64,000 nucleotides of DNA from the NCBI GenBank assembly GCA_020746835.1, contig JAGPNK010000045.1, forward strand, positions 1 to 64,000, given 5' to 3'. The translations under genes and the position numbers were made by a program. The DNA is from Stachybotrys elegans (lineage: Eukaryota > Ascomycota > Sordariomycetes > Hypocreales > Stachybotryaceae). Of this stretch, positions 12,124 through 24,006 are shown piece after piece. Positions within the stretch are counted from its first letter, which is position 1. The number at the start of each line of letters is the position of its first letter. The notes below the pieces were generated by a model. The model saw nothing but the letters and a program-made list of their open reading frames with translations, was not told the DNA's origin and searched no databases.

Positions 12124-13775
12124 TACAGTTCATGACCTTTGATCGATTTTCCCTATTAAACGACGGCTTCGAATCTATAACCCGGATTGTGTTGAGATAG
12201 GTGTGCCGGCCCCGTTCAATAAGGTCAACGAATGGTCCTATCATATGATGAAAACCGCTGTCCGGCTTGTTGAAATTGGCAGCATTATTGGCATAGATGA
12301 GGGCATCATCGGCTTCAAAGGACGGTCCCGCCACAAGGTGACGGTCAAGATCAACCTAACGACTACATGGCTCAAAGTCTGGGCCCTGGCTACTCATAGA
12401 TATTTTCTGCAGTGGTATTGGCACCAGCCCGGGCCAAAATACGGCCCTATTGGTGTTGAAGCCATAGCTAGGGCCCGGGCCGTAGCTGTGGCCCCGGACA
12501 ATAGCCTTGACGAGGGCTCTGACAAGGGTTCTGACAGCATTATCTATAGCTCTTCATCAGAGGACTCAGCTGATGAGGAAGCCCTAGATATCGAGGCCTC
12601 AGACAAGCTATTGGAAGGGACAGCTACCCAGATGATGGAAGATATTCCAACAGAAACACTGCCGCCATTAAACCCAACCCAAGCTGTTCTTATTGCCCTA
12701 GTAAATAAGCTGCCTGAAGGGACGTATCATGTCTTCCTTGATAACCTCTTCTCATCGCCGGACCTCTTCAAAGCCCTTAGAATCCTAGGTATCGGGGCCC
12801 TGCCGTACGAACTGTGGGCTATATCGCGATATTCATCGTTGCAAAAGAAATGATAGGAAGGGGAAGGGGCTGTGGCCCTGGGGCCGGATCTGTAGCTGGC
12901 CTACCCCTGATAATAAGGTAGGACTATCTAGCTCTATGACCCTAAGGAACCAGGCTCTAGGAAATACCTTACTAATAGCTTCTAAGGTCAATCAAATTGC
13001 ATGGATAGACAATGCCTCAGTGTTGTTTTTATCAGCAGTCTATAAAGGTCCTGAGACTGTTATACGGAAAAGAAAAAGACCTAATTCAACGCAGCCGTAT
13101 AGCCGTTCAATCAATCAGAAATTCGGCAGCTACAGCATCCTACAGCTATCTATTCCACCTATAGCTGCCCATTACAATGATAACATGAACGCTGTTGATA
13201 TAACTGACCATCTACGGTCAAACATACACTCAGACCATCGTCAACGCCGGGGCCCGGCTCAGGCCCTAACCTGGTCCTTCCTCTTTGCAACAGCCCCCGC
13301 AAATAGCTTCCTTTGCACCTCAAAGGCCGGCCGGCTTGGATACCCTATAGATCACAGAGCTGTTGGCAACAGGCCCTTGTGGATGATATCTTCAAGACCT
13401 ACGGAAGTCAGGGCTCCTCAAGACAAAGCTATCGCGCTAGGGATGTCACCACGCCGTTGCCACAACACAAACCGGGTCATAGAGGCCAGGCCCGATGCCT
13501 GGCTTGTCAAGGCATCCAAATTGGCCCGAGAAGTCAGAGCTCTCAACGCCCTAGAAGACAGGGCCTGTTGAAACAGCTAGATGCGAATAGCATCAATAGC
13601 CAGGCCCAGCCACAGTCAGGGCGGTAGCGGCCCCGGAAAGGTACAAATGTCTGGTGGGGTTGTCTAACATGTAATGTAACGCTTTGTAAGAAGTCTAAAT
13701 GCTGGGACTTCTACCAGCAGCCAATTTCTTAGCTAGCTTATGTCACTAGTTTTTTCCAGGGTTTAATTGGATCAG
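12124..13775 (+). pseudogene. piggyBac-like transposase relic, 5' truncated
   Basis: From FMTFDRFSLL onward the sequence parallels the better preserved copy at 41-43 kb. Shared blocks are IGIDEGIIGFKGRSRHK, TWLKVWALATHRYFLQWYW, the PTQAVLIALVNKLPEGTYHV and FLDNLFSSPDLF block with its catalytic Asp, the NQIAWIDNASVLFLSAVY block, NMNAVDITDHLR and a C-terminal Cys-rich finger ending at TAG 13730-13732. At least three frame breaks (near 12162, 12800 and 13300) disable it. The GTAGGA...TACTAATAGCTTCTAAG intron near 12919-12988 matches the intron of the 41-kb copy in position. The first 150 or so codons and the 5' terminal repeat are missing. Confidence 0.8.
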
Positions 13776-13779
13776 ATCC

Positions 13780-13992
13780 ATGTCCGATACCTGGGTGGCG
13801 CCTTCGCGCACTCAAGGAGATAGTACCTCAGCAGATAACCTTGTGCCAACATATGCCTTTTCATCGTATCGCAGCCGTTGGTGGTTTCTCTCACTGGCAT
13901 TCCCCATGATTGCAGGGACTCTCGGCCCCGCGACTACAGTGTTCAGTGTATGTGCACTAGACCTGGCGACAACAGCTCGTGCCTGGTGGAAT
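13780..13992 (+). pseudogene. Fragment resembling a TOK-type potassium channel N-terminus
   Basis: About 70 codons read into a Trp-Trp-Phe helix block (YRSRWWFLSLAFPMIAGTLG, then PATTVFSVCAL) that resembles the first membrane helix of fungal outward-rectifying TOK channels. The frame is then lost, although WRQQLVPGG in another frame just downstream fits the following loop. No pore motif (GYGD) is present. It abuts the 3' end of the piggyBac relic, so the gene was probably cut by that insertion or a later deletion. Confidence 0.35.
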
Positions 13993-15469
13993 TGAGAAGC
14001 GCCAGGGCCGGAACCTTACCCACGAAGGCTCAGGCAAGGAGTTGGCGTGGTCGTGGGATGGCAGTCGATATCCTTTATTGAGTATCATGGAGGGGGGCGA
14101 GTAGATTTTTGACAGACTGGCGGAGAGACTTCGGGAGTCGTTATTGCCGGAAAGAAGGTGCCAACTTCGGAGCCTGCAGGTGGGTTAAATTTTGGGTCGT
14201 GAATGGTGACGTGAGGCCATCCACACACGCAGAGTATTAGCAGTAGCATACAGAGCGTACCTCTATCATACTCATTGCCCATATTCGTCATGTCGGAGTC
14301 ATCGTAATCAGAACTTCATCCACTCTTACAACATCTTTTGTGATCTCAGTGTTTTCCTTAGTTTCCAACAGAGGCATAAACTCTTATACTGCATCCTGCG
14401 CCAGTCCCGGCACCGTGACTATATCTTAACGAGCTTGACGCACGCATTGTGGAATAACCGGATGGCGAGAACACGTCATTGCAAAGCTCACCCACCGGGC
14501 TATCGTCCTTATTTGCGCTTCTTCTCGTGATAATTCCAGCTCGGCCACCCCTGTTGATGGTGGATTAGTCTATGTCACTGTGCGTACAGTTTGCTCAAGA
14601 CTCTCCAGAACGTGTCTCCATCCGACAAATATGTGACGGCTTCCCGCAGCGCATCCTATGACTCAAATTTGGGATGGGATAAATCAACTTCACTCATTTC
14701 GTCACGGTCAGCTTTGAGGGTACTATGTTCCGTGTGGCAGTGCTGGGTAGAGTAGGAAGTTTGCTGAAAAGGCGGGGTTCGTGGCTGTGGCTCTGTTGAT
14801 ATGCACTCCAGCGGCCTTGATTGGCGGCTGTAGACTGCCATTGTGCTTATGCCCTAGCGTCGAGGTCCGCTCCAACAACTTTATCCCTAGGGACGCATAA
14901 TGGTCACCAAGCATACAACCTGGTCGCCTAAGAGGTCGAGCCCCATGATTTGGCGTCCCGTAGGGCCTTCGCTAAGGCTGCCAAGTAGCATCCTTGTGCA
15001 CGAATCGAAGAGTGAAAGGTAGTATAGAAATAGACGATGTGTTGGAAATCCCTGCAACAACACAAAGGTTGCGGCCAGACTCGCCTGATGGGCCGCGGCT
15101 GAGCTCCACTAGGCATCAGTCTAACCAGGCGTCACCAGCGCCATACAATACCCCTGAGACGCCCGCTGCCAACCTTATACTCTGTCTAGAACGTTCGATG
15201 CGTAAGCACTAGGCGAAGCATCGCGTGGGATGGGATTATGCCACCTACACCCATTAATTTCACTAGGATCTGCTGCCGGGGGGGGTTTAATTGTGGCTTG
15301 GATGGCTGCTCGGCAATGAGGTACTGTACTATGGTATGAGGCATAAGTTTCCCGATGGGTCTGGTTAGTGCAAGCCACTACACGGTCATAAAAGAGGGGA
15401 AATATGTATCTCACGGTAGATAGGCGTGTAAGAAATCACTATGTTTAGTATTTTATATGAAGCCCAGTC
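13993..15469. other. No supported gene
   Basis: About 1.5 kb with only short open frames on both strands and no recognisable repeat end. A G10 run lies near 15278. Confidence 0.35.
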
Positions 15470-16290
15470 TTGCATTAAGAGGGGAAGCTGTTAGAAGAAG
15501 TCTGAAGGGACTGCTTTCCAGGCTTCTTTTACGGCATTGCTGAGAGCATTATAGGATATTTTCTCAGGAAAATGCTCTGAGATGTAGTCCTTTATCCAGT
15601 TCTATATCGTTTCAAGTGGGTTTAAGGTGGCCGTGTGATGATGTTAATGTCTCGAGCCTTAAAGTCGGCAATAGTGGTTGCGGGAGCGTGCCCGGAGTGT
15701 TGTCTTGCATAAGCATTAGAATCGATGGTTCCATTTGTTCAACCGTCAATAATAGGGACTATTGTGCTACCGGCAACTATCAGAAGTAATAGAGCCCCAA
15801 TCCTTTCCCCAAAGGTGAAAATGAACATGCTCGAGGCAATCGCAGTTGTCTTGTTCTTTGGGATATAGGGAGCTTCTGGCGGGCAAGGCAGCGAGAAAAG
15901 CCGACTCGATAGAAGGCATAGCGGATAGCATAGTGGGAACAGTTCCACTCAAGCTCTCGAGGGTTATTTTATAGGCCATGCGGCGGCTATGTTTTGAACT
16001 ACAGACAAATTCAATGAGCTCCTCAACCTGGGTATCTGTCAGTAATGAGGGCGGCCACTATGATGCCTATGAGTGTAATCAGTAGCTATTGTATGATCGA
16101 CTTGGTCGATGGTCATATGAAGATGCCGTGATATCTGTTGATATATGAAACCGGCCTCTCGTAGCGTTCGAAGTTGCAGGCGTTTATCCCTGTTCAGATG
16201 GGCTGTGCAGCCAAGGCGGCGCCCAAGAAAGCCCGGATTTCTTGCTGTTATTGTAAGAGCTGTTCCTGCTGCTGCTGGAGATGTCAAATG
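15470..16290 (-). pseudogene. Tc1/mariner transposase relic
   Basis: Minus-strand reading starts with the helix-turn-helix HLNRDKRLQLRTLREAGF, then YQQISRHLHMTIDQV, an AT-hook-like HHSGRPHY and LLTDTQVEELIEFVCSSKHS. After frame breaks come HYAIRYAFYRVGFSRCLARQ, then, in pieces, LNPLETI-stop-NWIKDYISEHF and AVKEAWKAVP. These are the N-terminal, middle and C-terminal blocks of a fungal Tc1-type transposase. Several stops and frameshifts occur, and the catalytic Asp/Glu region is barely readable. Confidence 0.7.
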
Positions 16291-16908
16291 TGATTTTGAA
16301 TAGCTTCAAGTGGATCCATTTGATGAAAATGAGCCTGAAGATGATGGTGTGGTTGAAAATGCGGTTCAAACAGCTACAATTTTGCGCAGGCGAAGGACCT
16401 GGATAGAAGGTTGCCGCTAGGGCCACACCAGGAAAACTTATCAACTCTACTATAGTAAGTAGCGGGCCACTTTAAACGATTTATTCACATTGGTCCCATT
16501 CTAGAACGCCACAACCGAATCATGCGGGAAAGTTTCACTCCCCTTGCTCTAAGAACTTAGCAACTGATTGGGTAAGGTCCGTTCAGTCACGAACCTAGCT
16601 TCTAGCCGTGGCGTTCATCGCCTCCTAATTAGAACAGCGAGTATGGCGACAAAGTAGATTTACTGCAAACCAGATTCCTCTTTTTATCAGCACTTCAGCT
16701 GATTGAGCTAGTGAAGATGGCAGAGTAGGGCATGAAAAAAGAGCAGACTTAGTATAAGGAGGATTCGGGTTTTGCACCCGTACTACTAAAATCTTTCGAA
16801 TATAAAGCGTGATAAAAGATTCCCACCCTATGCTAAATCTGCAGCTTAAGACGTTTCCTGTGGGTTCTATGTCCAAGTGCCCTGACCAGTCTACCGCGCA
16901 AAAACAAC

Positions 16909-17899
16909 ATGGGGTCTGCGGAATTCGGAGCGCCGGTATACTCCCTTGAACTCCCAAATATTTACTTCGGTATTGCAATAGGGTTTTTCATTTTGACCTG
17001 CGCAAAAGCTGGGCAACAGTCATTTGCCATCTACAAGAGAAAAGGGTCGTTCTTTAACCTCTACATTTGGATGTAAGCATTCTTATTCACTTGATCAGTT
17101 CAAGGTTAATGATAACTTCCCAAGGGTATGGACCCTACTCTTGACCAATCTCTTTCAAGCCGTTCTCTATTGGCTTCATATTCGGGGTGACGGGAAGTGC
17201 AGGTGCGACAATGGTCTATAACCCCTCTGTCATCTTGCGGGTTACTGATATATGTGATAGATTAGGCTTTCTTTTTGCAAGCGTCATTCTCTGGACCCTT
17301 CAGACACAGCTAGCCTTGCAGATCATTGCGAACCGGCTGGGCTTGGTCATGGCTAACAAGAAGAGAGCCAAGTACTTGAAATTGTCTCTCCTTGGTGTCG
17401 TTGGCATTATTAACATTGCAGTTGCCTGCATATGGATACCTGCTCGCCTGACTCAGTCGAAGAAATTGCTGCACATTAATGCCATTTGGGATCGGACTGA
17501 GAAAGTGCTCTATCTGTTGATGGACCTTGGCCTAAATTCAGCCTTCCTCCATATAGTTAGGCGCGAACTGATAGCTCGAGGTCTGACAAAATATAAGCTG
17601 CTCTTCAACTTCAATGCCTGCGTCGTTGTCATCTCTCTATCCATGGACGTAGGTGCTCCCGCATCTTATGCCACTTGGGGCTAACAGCATTGCAGATCTT
17701 GATAATAGCCATGATGTCGTCACCGAACCCTTTCCTCTATGCCATTTTTCACCCAGTTGCCTACAGTGTCAAGCTTATCATCGAAATGACCATGGCCGAT
17801 CTGATTGCCAAGATCGTCCGAAGCCGGCACGAGCTAAACAGCTATCAGACTACCACCAGTACCGGACAAACATCACGAGGACCGCTGAGCAGCGCTTGA
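16909..17899 (+). CDS. Fungal 7-TM integral membrane protein (GPCR-like)
   Basis: Four exons (16909-17072, 17125-17202, 17261-17648, 17696-17899) give exactly 834 nt (277 residues) with all phases matching. The middle donor AG/gtgcga and branch TTACTGAT were chosen because they alone restore the conserved LGFLFASVILWTLQTQ helix. Seven hydrophobic segments follow a short N-terminus. Conserved blocks are QQSFAIYKRKGSFF after TM1, LFQAVLYWLHIRG, LQIIANRL, WIPARL, INAIWDRTEK, SLSMDILIIAMMSSPN, and VAYSVKLIIEMTMADLI in TM7. This is a common but uncharacterised fungal membrane family. An RGS gene is its convergent neighbour, 795 bp away. Confidence 0.85.
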
Positions 17900-18694
17900 T
17901 GGATCACACTTCTAATGGCGGTGAGATCTGCAAGCCAGAAGCGTCGTCTATCCATTATACAATGAAAGCGGTGTTTAACTACTATGAGAGGAATGCCTTA
18001 GCTGAGATGGTAGCTGATGGGATATGCATCCCATCAAGCCGGCGGGCTTTCACTCCCTCCGCGCCCGGGGAATTTTGGGGGGGGAGGACATATCTTTACA
18101 TTCTGCAAGGGCGAGGTCGATCTCGGCGAGATTACCCAGTAGATGCATAATATTTGGGGGAACAAGTTCCTCTTGTGGGCCATCGTCTTCGGATTTTTCA
18201 GTCTCTTCCTAACTCTATACATCCCTGTCCTCCATCATGCTGTTTTCAAGCATACAGGAATCGGCTAGGAATGAGGCATCGTATTTATCGCAGCAGGTCT
18301 TTTCTTCGCCTTGGTGGAAACATAGAAATAGGGGAAGCGTATCTTTTTCAGGCGATGAGCCGCAAAAGCTCAAGGAGACCGTTGGAAGGATATGGACGTT
18401 GAGGACCGGGTGTTTGGTGAATATCTTTCCGCGTATACAAGCCATTGAGCTGGGTTGTAACGTTACAAAATGAATATTGATAGGGGGACTGTACTTTTGG
18501 ATAAAGGGACTGTAGCAGGGTCTAAATTGATAGAGGGACTGTACGCCGGGGGCCTTGTCGGCGCCTGCCAGGGTCTCCTGCTAAATCTATACAAATGCCT
18601 AGGCAGGATTAACAGCATCATGTTACAAACTTCGACCCTTTGTCAACACATACCCTGGGCTGTTATATCGGGCTTTCCTTAGTATTATGATTAG
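17900..18694. repeat. Intergenic with short direct repeats
   Basis: Between two convergent genes. GGGACTGTA occurs three times within about 70 bp (18484-18550). No gene seen. Confidence 0.4.
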
Positions 18695-19462
18695 TTAAGT
18701 ACTAATCTCAACCTCTGCTTCTCCATCCTTCTCTATTAGTGGCTTCAACCATCGTATACTCCTAACTCCGCGGACAGCATGGTTGAAAACCTCTGTCATG
18801 CGCTGGAGCAAATGACTGCAAGGTAATGTTTCAGCGCCCCCTATTGAGTGGCAGCATGCATAACAAGCGTTCCCTCTATCTTCTCCGTCCCCTCTGTCCC
18901 CTCGCAAACAGGAAGCCCGTAGTCTGGAGGCCCTGCTAACTTGCAACTTTCTCTGGCGATCCAATTCAGGGCTCGACGTTGAGATCTTTCGTCGATCTCT
19001 GCTGGCAATTCCCCTCCGTTTACCGTGCCCTCTGTCGCCCGGTTGCTCTGACATATGAGAATTCGAGAACCCTGGTAGAACCGAGTCCTCCATAAGCTGA
19101 TGAACCACCTCGACGGCACCATCCAGTTCCGATGGGTGTGGAAAACAATCAGAAGAACGGAATTCAAGAAGTCGATCCCTAACTTCAGATGGAAGGTTGA
19201 CCTCGCGATGTCCATTGGGAAGGATATAAGTGCCCAGAAGATCTTCCCATAGTGCCTGTACGTAGTCGTAATGACACCGTAAAGATGCCCGGGGTATTTG
19301 GTTACCCCCAACTATCTTTGAGTAATAAACACGGTACCTCGACACGTCTTGGACAAATTGTAGGTTTTCTAGGCAATGATGTCTTGAAAGATAGGCTGCC
19401 AAATCGTCCAATCCCCATGGGTCTGGGGATAAATCAAAAATATTGCTAGCCAATGATGGCAT
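18695..19462 (-). CDS. RGS-domain protein (regulator of G-protein signalling)
   Basis: A single exon of 255 codons. I chose ATG 19462 because MPSLASNIFDLSPDPWGLDD begins just before the RGS fold; the frame upstream lacks a better start. Residues about 10-140 match the fungal RGS pattern: LDDLAAYLSRHHCLENLQFV, SRYRVYYSKI, a central ALWEDLLGTYILPN, REVNLPSEVRDRLLEF and AVEVVHQLMEDSVLPGFSNS. The remaining 110 residues are basic and Cys-containing with no recognised domain. RGS proteins speed GTP hydrolysis by G-alpha and so shut off receptor signals. The convergent 7-TM gene makes a receptor/terminator pairing plausible but unproven. Confidence 0.8.
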   Translation of the reverse strand: MPSLASNIFDLSPDPWGLDDLAAYLSRHHCLENLQFVQDVSRYRVYYSKIVGGNQIPRASLRCHYDYVQALWEDLLGTYILPNGHREVNLPSEVRDRLLEFRSSDCFPHPSELDGAVEVVHQLMEDSVLPGFSNSHMSEQPGDRGHGKRRGIASRDRRKISTSSPELDRQRKLQVSRASRLRASCLRGDRGDGEDRGNACYACCHSIGGAETLPCSHLLQRMTEVFNHAVRGVRSIRWLKPLIEKDGEAEVEIST

Positions 19463-20228
19463 TATAAAATATGTCTTCGTACAAGAGCTAGTAGTCTGGC
19501 CTTGTCGCGTCTTGGCCCTTTCCTTCTTATACACTTGGGATTAAAATCCGCTTGTCTCGCCACCGCGGTAGAGATGGCCCGGGCTCCTTTCATTGGACGA
19601 ATGTGGTTCGCCCCTCGGGCAAAAGATCCAGCTTGTCTGATTGGACACTTGCCAAGCTCCCCTAGATAGGGTGTCGTTCTGGTGTGGGCCGTGTCAAACT
19701 TGCATTCAGACAGGTTCAATAATGACGAGGAAGAAACAGGAAGCAACCAGGCCGGTATAATGAGAATTAATAGCGGCAAGGCTCGACATGAAGCCGTAAG
19801 CTATCAATCCACAGGAACATGCATCATTATTTGGACAATCATAAAAGGATACGAGACGGGGTGCGCCGGAAAACTTGCCGGCTTGCCCAACCACTGTATT
19901 ATGGTTCTCCCGCCCCTGTTTGACCAAGACTTATATCTTCATCGTCGCTTCAGACACTTGGACGCTCCAACATATTGGGTGTTATGAGCTCCGAGCTTTA
20001 CATTGTGATTTCGCGGTCCCTCCCTCATACATAACCCATGAAGCACCTAGAGAGAGAGCGAGGGGGTGAGAGATTTAACGCCGCTGGAGCGCCTTGCGCT
20101 CCAGCCTCCTGAAGGGCATGTGGCGTGTAGAAGATTACCCAAGATATCCTGAAGGTTGCGATCCGCATCCGTGGGCTCCTTCATTCGAGCTCGTGTTCGG
20201 TCTAGTAAAGCTGCTATTGGCGTTGAAA
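19463..20228. other. Intergenic, no supported gene
   Basis: Upstream region of the RGS gene and downstream region of the next gene. Only short open frames. Confidence 0.4.
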
Positions 20229-20896
20229 TCAAGGTCTGAGATCAAGGTCTGTAGTCGTTGAGAAAGCTCTCAAAGGGCTGCTACGACCGCTAGCAAAGAG
20301 AGAAAAGGGGCCTGCTGGCTTAGGTCTTGAGAGACGGCGGGCAGATTTGGTTCTAATATCCGAGACGACGAGATGGAGGCGCAAGTAGAGAAGGGCAGAT
20401 TGGCCAGTGACCATGCAATACCAACCGATGCACGTCAGAACAACCAGTGGAAAATCTGGCCCAAGGCTGTAGTCGCGCAGCAACACCACTATGAAGTGAA
20501 GCACAATCCCCATTGTCGCCGTAACCATGCTCCAGAAACAGAGGCCATCACGGCGCTTCAAGCGATAGAGCAGCGAGATTAGGATTTTGACGCAGTTATA
20601 GCACGCTATCATATCGGCCGGCAACGACGCCGAGCTGGGACCTATTTCCCGGCCATCTTGACTGCCGTGGGACCTGGATAGGGAGGGCCAAGCTGGTCAT
20701 GGTAGTATGGGGAGAGTGGTAAGAAAAAATGAATGAGAAAGTACCGGAGGAAGAGTTCTTGATAGAGGCGAAGAATTGCGGCTTGGATGCGCTGTCCGAG
20801 CGTAAGAAACCCTCTTGAAAGACCCTGGGGAGCCTTTCCTATGGCGCTCCCCAGCCTCACCAGGCTATGCCCCTTAGGATCGAAATGCGACGGCAC
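20229..20896 (-). CDS. Shortened 7-TM-type integral membrane protein
   Basis: Two exons (20745-20896, 20229-20673) joined across a 71-nt intron give 597 nt (198 residues). The N-terminus (MPSHFDPKGHSLVRLGSAIG) leads into a helix (PADMIACYNCVKILISLLYR) and the family block LKRRDGLCFWSMVTATMG, then LTCIGWYCMVTGQSALLYLR and LHLVVSDIR. In fungal relatives four more helices would follow. Here the reading ends 45 residues later in a Ser/Arg-rich tail, and no further helices are readable downstream. It is therefore a three-helix truncated form or the 5' part of a decayed gene. Expression and function are doubtful. Confidence 0.6.
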
Positions 20897-21470
20897 GGCG
20901 GGCTCCTGGAGACATGGGCAGTTAGCTCAGGATGAAGTTTTCTGTCAATTCGTGGCTGAAGCCATTGGCAAAGCTTGACAACCCTGTTAGCTGACTAGGC
21001 CACGGGGCGCTTTAGTTCAAGCCACTAATATTACGGGTGGGTACTCGGACCATGTTGTGACATTTGAACCCCTTAGCCCTGTGGGGCGGCGCTAGCAACG
21101 CTTTTGCCACCACGCAAGACTTCGAGACTAAGTAGTGATCAGCCTGTAAGCGCAAAGCCTTCGGAATGAGGTCGTTGCTGATGGTCTTGACTGGGGATTT
21201 GGGTGGGCACAAATTAATGTCTTGAAGCTAAGCGTCCTGTGTTAACATCTCCAAGCGCCTCAGCCGTCAATTGAAACGATTAACAGTGCCGCATTCAGCG
21301 TCGCCGCGAGCAGCACCTAAGGCGGGGGGTTTTAATCTCGTGGAGTCAGTGCGAGCTTGATTACTAGATGGATAACATCGAAGGTGCCCAACTTCAGAGA
21401 TCGGTTCATTGTTCAGAGATCCACAAGTATGAACACTTTTCACCCCATACCACCTAACCTAACCCATCAC
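20897..21470. other. Intergenic, no supported gene
   Basis: Lies between the start of the shortened 7-TM gene and the 3' end of the Zn2Cys6 regulator. Nothing recognisable. Confidence 0.4.
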
Positions 21471-23991
21471 TCACCCCAGCTCTTCTGGTTTATCTTCACT
21501 CCCGACTCCGGCCCATCCACTCGGTTCATTACTGCCCAAGAACCGATTATCACTCTCCAGAAACCCTGTTTCGCCAATCCCGAGGTCCTGGGGGTTCCAC
21601 CGGAACGGCAGGGATCTCTCGAGCCTCCAGCCTAGCCCCTCGCCGAGGCCATCGTTCGAACCCCATTTGCCATTGACGTTGCCGAATGGCTGGCACAACA
21701 TGACTAGAATCTTCAAGGACAGGCTAATGCGGTCAGCCTCAGCAGTCATCGGAGCTCTGAGGATGTAGGCGAGGGAGGACGGGTTCGGGAGGGTGCTAGT
21801 ACTGGTTGTGGGTTGAATGTAAGATGACAGTTTATCGTGGACAGGGACGAGGCAGTCTTGAAATTTGAGGGCTACTGCGTCCATGGTGCTACAGAAGGAG
21901 AGGATGTCGAGGCAGATGCGAGCTTGGGCGAGGTCGTCTTCCCAGTATGAACGAGGGAACATGTGTACCTGCTTTTGGACGACAGAGTGCAGCAGCACGA
22001 TGCAGGAGGTACATGATTGGAAGCTAAAGAAGAAGAATGTTAGGATCCTTTAACTCGTGGGGATGGACTTGAACTAACATAATAAGCCAGCATCTTTTAA
22101 ATATCCCCTTTTCTGAGTGTAACAGGCCTAGTATCCGGGCCGAGTGTCTTGCTGCTGTCACAGCTTGATCTGCATGGTTAAGAAACGTATCCTTGAAAGG
22201 CTTCGACAGAATGTCGTCCCCATGACCAATCCCGGAAGACTGAACGAATTGTGAGGTGATTCGTCGATAGAGCAGCATCGTTGTTCCGAGATAGAGGAGA
22301 TGAGTCGCCAAGATGGATCGCCGGGCTTCAACCGGAAAGTCTACGCGGCAGATATTGGCAAGATGCATTTGACTAGGGAGCTGATTATGCCAGTCCTGAA
22401 TTTCCTAATTTATGGAATCCATCGCTTGGCTGGTCAGCTCCTTGGAGGATAGATGCATCCGCAGAATGTCGGCGTTTAGAAGAGAGATCTTGGTCATCTC
22501 TGTCTGGACAACTGTGGTATACGGTAAGCGAAGTAACTGAAATCGCGCATGGATTAGCTTACTGTGGCTAATATTACACGAATGATCGGCCTCCACATCT
22601 ACTAACTGTAGTGATGTCAGTTGTAGCTGATTATAAAAGAAAGGTCTTATAAAAGAAAGGTCTAGGTATAATACCGAAACCACTTCCCGGAAAGATATAT
22701 CACCACCTGGGATATATCCAAGGGTTGAAGAAAGCCAACTAAACAAAGTTATCGAATGTCGATGAGACCGTTCAGATCAGCTTGCCTCGAAAAGAATAAT
22801 AATGTTCTCCACGTCCTCCGATAGTCGGCCCATTCGTCTGGGGAGAGCCCCGGATAATGATACAATTTCTCGTTCAGATTATGTCGCTTTGACATGCTGA
22901 GACCAACTTCTATGTAAATGCAAATAGTGTTAGCTCTATTAAAAAGAATGGGGCCTCGCGGGAGGGAATGAGTTCACGAACCAATATAACCAAGCGAAAC
23001 CGTCGCCTTGTTCATGATGTTATACATAGCTAGCAGCGTGCAGGCCTTGATTGCGTTGAGTGGCTGCTCCTCCATTAAATCCTCAAAGAAGTGTTTAGCC
23101 ACGTCGTAGAAGACGCCATCCATCCCGACCTCGAAATGGTCGGCGTTATACTGAACCCCAACTGCAGCAACTGTGGCGAGGCAGCATATGGCAGTCTTTC
23201 GACTTCGTATAGGACAAGTATCGCTTCCAAACACATGCTCGTAGTGACCTGCAACTTGTTCGCGGGAGAAGACATGAAATAACTTCCCACTGGAGCTGAA
23301 AAAGCTGTCGACCGCGGCTCGTGTAGTAGAGGCGCTGGGGATGAAGAGAGAAATCAGGAATGTTGACACATCTGCTGGTATTTCTCCCAGTGATGAGGAG
23401 GGAGTGGGAAGATTGGCCTTTCCATGCCCATCAACTCCGACGCGCGATTCATATAGGCTACTGGCGATTGCGGTTTCGCGCACTGGAGCAAGAGATCCGA
23501 GCGACTGCTCCTCAGACCCAGTTGCGGGACTCGAGAGACTGCTGACCCCTGGGCGGGTGCTGGAGGAACCACTAACCAAGGAGCGAAAGTCGTCGGTGGA
23601 GCGGATTTGTTGTAGCAAACGGTCTGCTTCATGGCCAGGTTTGTCTTGTAATGCGCAGAAGAGCGTCTCAAATGCTTGTAGTCGAGACTTTAGAGCGGCT
23701 CTCCTCGACTGGTACTGGTAGCCACAGGACCGTTCCTTCGTAATGCAGGTGCCACACCGTGGTCTGCGGCCATCGCACTAGGGATGCACCAGTTAACCGG
23801 GGTTTGCGAACGGAGACAAGACCAATTACCTTCACTTTGCTCTGACGACAGTCCTGGCAAGCCTGTCCCACGCTGCGGATTCTCTTGCTGGGCCTCTCGC
23901 TGTCAATTACAGCACCACGCGGCTCCGCGAAAGTATGGTGCTGTGGTGACTGCTGAACAGCTGGCTGGATCGGGCGAAGGGAGGAAACCAT
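21471..23991 (-). pseudogene. Zn2Cys6 transcription factor with one in-frame stop
   Basis: Seven exons (23830-23991, 22982-23777, 22786-22909, 22675-22738, 22563-22605, 22079-22511, 21471-22023) splice to 2175 nt with every phase matching, or 724 residues if the stop is ignored. The binuclear cluster spans the first intron: CQDCRQSKVK then CDGRRPRCGTC and C, spacing C-x2-C-x6-C-x6-C-x2-C-x6-C. The fungal-TF middle homology region includes LGYIGEVGLSMSKRHNLNEK, FSSWLSSTLGYIPGGD and EMTKISLLNADILRMHL. The third intron (22739-22785) is GC-AG. Codon 432 is TAG (22405-22407), next to EIQDWHNQLPSQ. A CAG-to-TAG change would explain it. Everything after it is still well preserved, so the loss is recent or an assembly error. 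Confidence 0.8.
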
Positions 23992-24006
23992 AATGGATGA
24001 TGACAA

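Noticed and set aside
22739..22785. Apparent frameshift in the Zn2Cys6 gene
   Set aside because: A GC-AG intron joins the two parts in phase and restores the conserved block, so no frameshift is needed.
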